64,000 nt of DNA from an uncultured Spirochaetota bacterium (lineage in GTDB: Bacteria > Spirochaetota > Brachyspiria > Brachyspirales > Brachyspiraceae). Below the pieces are notes generated by a model, which was given only the letters and a program-made list of their open reading frames with translations, had not been told where the DNA came from and did not search any database. The translations under genes were made by a program, and so were the position numbers. Positions within the stretch are counted from its first letter, which is position 1. Each line of letters begins with the position of its first letter. The DNA is taken from NCBI GenBank assembly GCA_944390575.1, contig CALXQJ010000003.1:124001-188000 (forward strand), in the 5' to 3' direction. Below, piece after piece: positions 61,969 through 64,000 of this stretch.

Positions 61969-63858
61969 ATGGCAGAAAAAGAAATATTAAATTTTGAAGC
62001 AGAAACGAAACAAATACTAAATTTAATGGTACACTCTATATATACTCATAAAGAGATATTTTTAAGAGAATTAATTTCAAATGCTTCTGATGCTTTAGAC
62101 AAGGCTCGCTTTGAATCTATTACAAAATCTGATAAATATACAGACATAGACAATTTACATATAAAAATAGAAATAGATGAGAAAGAAAGAATACTAAAAA
62201 TAATAGACAATGGTATTGGTATGACAAGAGAGGATGTTATACAAAATATAGGTTCTATTGCAAAAAGTGGTACTAAGGCTTTTTTAGAAAAATTACAAAA
62301 AGAGAAGGATAAAAAAATAGATTTAATAGGACAATTTGGAGTTGGATTCTATTCTGCATTTATGGTAGCTGATGATATTATAATAGAAACTAAAAATGTA
62401 GAATCTGATAAAGGGGTACGTTGGGAGAGTAATGGGGATGGATCTTACTCTATAGAAGAAATAGAAAAACAAGATAGAGGTACTACTATTATATTAAAAT
62501 TAAAGCCAAAAAGTGAAGAAGATGAAGACTATTTAAGCACTTATGTATTAGAAAGACTAATTCAAAAATATTCAAACTATGTACACTACCCTATCAAAAT
62601 GAATATGCCTATACCTAAAAAAGAAGATTCTGAAGAACAGAAGTATGAAGAGAAAACTATTAACTCTATGATTAGTATATGGCAAAAGAGTAAGAGTGAA
62701 GTTAAGACAGAAGAATATAATGACTTCTATAAAGAACATTTTCACGATTATGCTGATCCTTTTGAAATTATACATACAAAAGCAGAAGGTACTATAGAAT
62801 ATACTGCATTATTATTTATACCATCAAAGGCACCTTTTAATTTTTTACATCCTGATTTTGAAAAGGGTTTGGAGCTTTATTGTAAGAATGTATTTATAAT
62901 GGATAAATGTAAGGATGTTATTCCTGATTATTTAAAATTTGTTAAGGGGCTTGTAGATTCTCAAGACTTTTCACTTAATATATCAAGAGAGATTCTACAG
63001 CATACTACTCAATTAAAAAGAATATCAAATAATATAGAAAAAAAGATTTTAGATACATTAGAAAGTAAATTAAAAAATGATAGAGAAAAATATGAAGAGT
63101 TCTTTAGCGAGTTTGGTGAGTCTATAAAGATTGGTATATACTCAGACTTTTCTAAAAAAGATAAGCTTTCTAATCTTTTATTATTTAAATCTACTAACTC
63201 TGATAAATATACTACTTTAAAAGAGTATAAAGAGAGAATGAAAGAAGGACAAGAGTTTATATACTATGCTGCTGGTAAAGACAAGGCTTCTATAGATAGA
63301 CTACCTCATATGGAAGGTATAAAAGATAAGGGATATGAGGTATTATACTTCACAGATAGAGTTGATGAGTTTATGATTGGTATGATGAGAGATTATGATG
63401 GTACTCAATTACGCTCTATTTTACAAGCTGAAAAAACTGAAGAGAATAAAGAAGAAAATAAAAAAGAAGAAAACACAGAAAATAAAGATATATTAAACTC
63501 TATTAAAACTGTACTTAGTGAAAATAAGGTTGCTGATGTACGTGAGAGTCATCGTTTAAAAGAGAGTGTTGTTTGTCTTGTAAATAAAGAAGATTCTATG
63601 AGTTTTAATATGGCAAAGATTCTTGCTGAAACTGGTAATTCTATGTTTGGTATGAAGCCTGAACGCATATTAGAAATTAATACATCTCACGAAGTATTTA
63701 AGGCTATGGAAAAAGAATATAATACAAATAAAGAATCTGACTTATTTAAAGAGTTTGCAGAACTACTTTATGATGAAGCTTGTATATTAGAAGGTATACC
63801 TCTTGAAGATCCTAAATTATTTGCTACAAGAATGAGTAAGTTAATGCTTAAATTATAA
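61969..63858 (+). CDS. htpG: Hsp90-family molecular chaperone HtpG
   Basis: A 629-residue Hsp90. The GHKL ATP site has LRELISNASDALDKARF, IIDNGIGMTREDV, and GQFGVGFYSAFMVAD; the middle domain contains YCKNVFIMDKC and LVDSQDFSLNISREILQ. A charged insertion (KTEENKEENKKEENTENK) sits before the C-terminal dimerisation domain. It assists folding of selected proteins in the cytoplasm under stress. It has its own promoter and terminator. Confidence 0.95.
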   Translation: MAEKEILNFEAETKQILNLMVHSIYTHKEIFLRELISNASDALDKARFESITKSDKYTDIDNLHIKIEIDEKERILKIIDNGIGMTREDVIQNIGSIAKSGTKAFLEKLQKEKDKKIDLIGQFGVGFYSAFMVADDIIIETKNVESDKGVRWESNGDGSYSIEEIEKQDRGTTIILKLKPKSEEDEDYLSTYVLERLIQKYSNYVHYPIKMNMPIPKKEDSEEQKYEEKTINSMISIWQKSKSEVKTEEYNDFYKEHFHDYADPFEIIHTKAEGTIEYTALLFIPSKAPFNFLHPDFEKGLELYCKNVFIMDKCKDVIPDYLKFVKGLVDSQDFSLNISREILQHTTQLKRISNNIEKKILDTLESKLKNDREKYEEFFSEFGESIKIGIYSDFSKKDKLSNLLLFKSTNSDKYTTLKEYKERMKEGQEFIYYAAGKDKASIDRLPHMEGIKDKGYEVLYFTDRVDEFMIGMMRDYDGTQLRSILQAEKTEENKEENKKEENTENKDILNSIKTVLSENKVADVRESHRLKESVVCLVNKEDSMSFNMAKILAETGNSMFGMKPERILEINTSHEVFKAMEKEYNTNKESDLFKEFAELLYDEACILEGIPLEDPKLFATRMSKLMLKL

Positions 63859-63880
63859 AAAATAAAAATTTAAAAATACA

Positions 63881-63920
63881 AGAGGAGTGTTTATTAAAAA
63901 AAACATTCCTCTTTTTTATA
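63881..63920. terminator. Terminator after htpG
   Basis: AGAGGAGTGTT (63881-63891) pairs with AACATTCCTCT (63902-63912), one G-T wobble, then a T-run. It lies between htpG and the converging gene at the right edge. Confidence 0.85.
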
Positions 63921-63930
63921 TTTTATTATT

Positions 63931-64000
63931 TTAAAACTTTTAATTTATCAACACATTCTCTTAATGCCTCAAAAAACTTATTAGCCTTATCTGCTTCAGA
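63931..64000 (-). CDS. C-terminal end of an unknown gene
   Basis: On the minus strand an open frame enters from the right edge and stops with TAA at 63933-63931. The last 23 or so residues end FEALRECVDKLKVLK, an amphipathic helix. Too short to assign a family. It converges on htpG across a shared terminator. Confidence 0.5.

Noticed and set aside
1-64000. tRNA, rRNA, CRISPR arrays, insertion sequences
   Set aside because: No cloverleaf-like GC-rich stretch, no regular spaced repeats and no transposase motifs were seen by eye; a covariance-model scan would be decisive.

Overview
The window is very AT-rich DNA, and the best guess is Brachyspira or a close spirochaete relative. The main pointers are two adjacent FlaA-type periplasmic flagellar sheath genes, strongly A/T-biased codons (AGA, ATA, TTA), many short-lipobox lipoproteins, several TPR, ankyrin and BspA-like LRR proteins, and sigma70-type promoters close to TTGACA-N16/17-TATAAT. 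The genus is inferred from gene content; no rRNA or marker gene is present. I found no tRNA, rRNA, CRISPR array, insertion sequence or prophage.

Layout. 1-10.8 kb: end of an LD-carboxypeptidase, HAD phosphatase, AddB-like nuclease, TPR protein, an amino-acid-binding lipoprotein with an ankyrin lipoprotein and leucine dehydrogenase, a NUDIX hydrolase, and an Rrf2 regulator divergent from a beta-propeller lipoprotein. 10.8-17.2 kb: clpB broken by an in-frame TAA at codon 41, a RidA protein, and a pyrimidine operon pyrK-pyrD-pyrF/pyrE in which the last two enzymes are fused. 17.2-26 kb: a TPR protein, glyA, and a ribose/ribonucleoside operon (nucleoside hydrolase-rbsD-rbsA-rbsC-rbsB-rbsK). 26.1-28.4 kb: a compact restriction-modification pair. 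28.5-43.6 kb: phosphoglucomutase, a secreted SNase-like nuclease, an LRR lipoprotein, four adjacent outer-membrane-barrel-like proteins, HIRAN-holA, a ComFB-domain protein, aldo/keto reductase, a GT61 glycosyltransferase and a large SNF2 ATPase.

43.7-50.2 kb is an accessory (defence-like) island: BrnTA toxin-antitoxin, a type IIG restriction-methylase with mosaic codon usage, a two-gene TcmP/three-Cys-motif (Gp37/Gp68, DUF5131) system, HicBA toxin-antitoxin and an extra 57-codon gene. Parts of it are richer in G+C and CGT/CTT codons than the surroundings, and the spacer before hicB is GC-rich and internally repeated. 50.3-64 kb returns to housekeeping content: HAD phosphatase, cupin, Cas4/RecB-like nuclease, the flaA pair, rRNA pseudouridine synthase, metallo-beta-lactamase-fold hydrolase next to a MarR regulator, PHP phosphatase, OmpA-like lipoprotein, a sodium:neurotransmitter-type symporter, a minimal FtsX/ABC exporter, mazG and htpG.

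The most interesting items are the TcmP-DUF5131 pair in the island, the swapped-looking recognition domain of the type IIG enzyme, the methylase/NucS-like nuclease pair with an apparently leaderless methylase mRNA, the nonsense codon in clpB, the PyrF-PyrE fusion, and several clean palindromes that look like operators for neighbouring regulators. All family calls come from reading motifs by eye; no database search was run.
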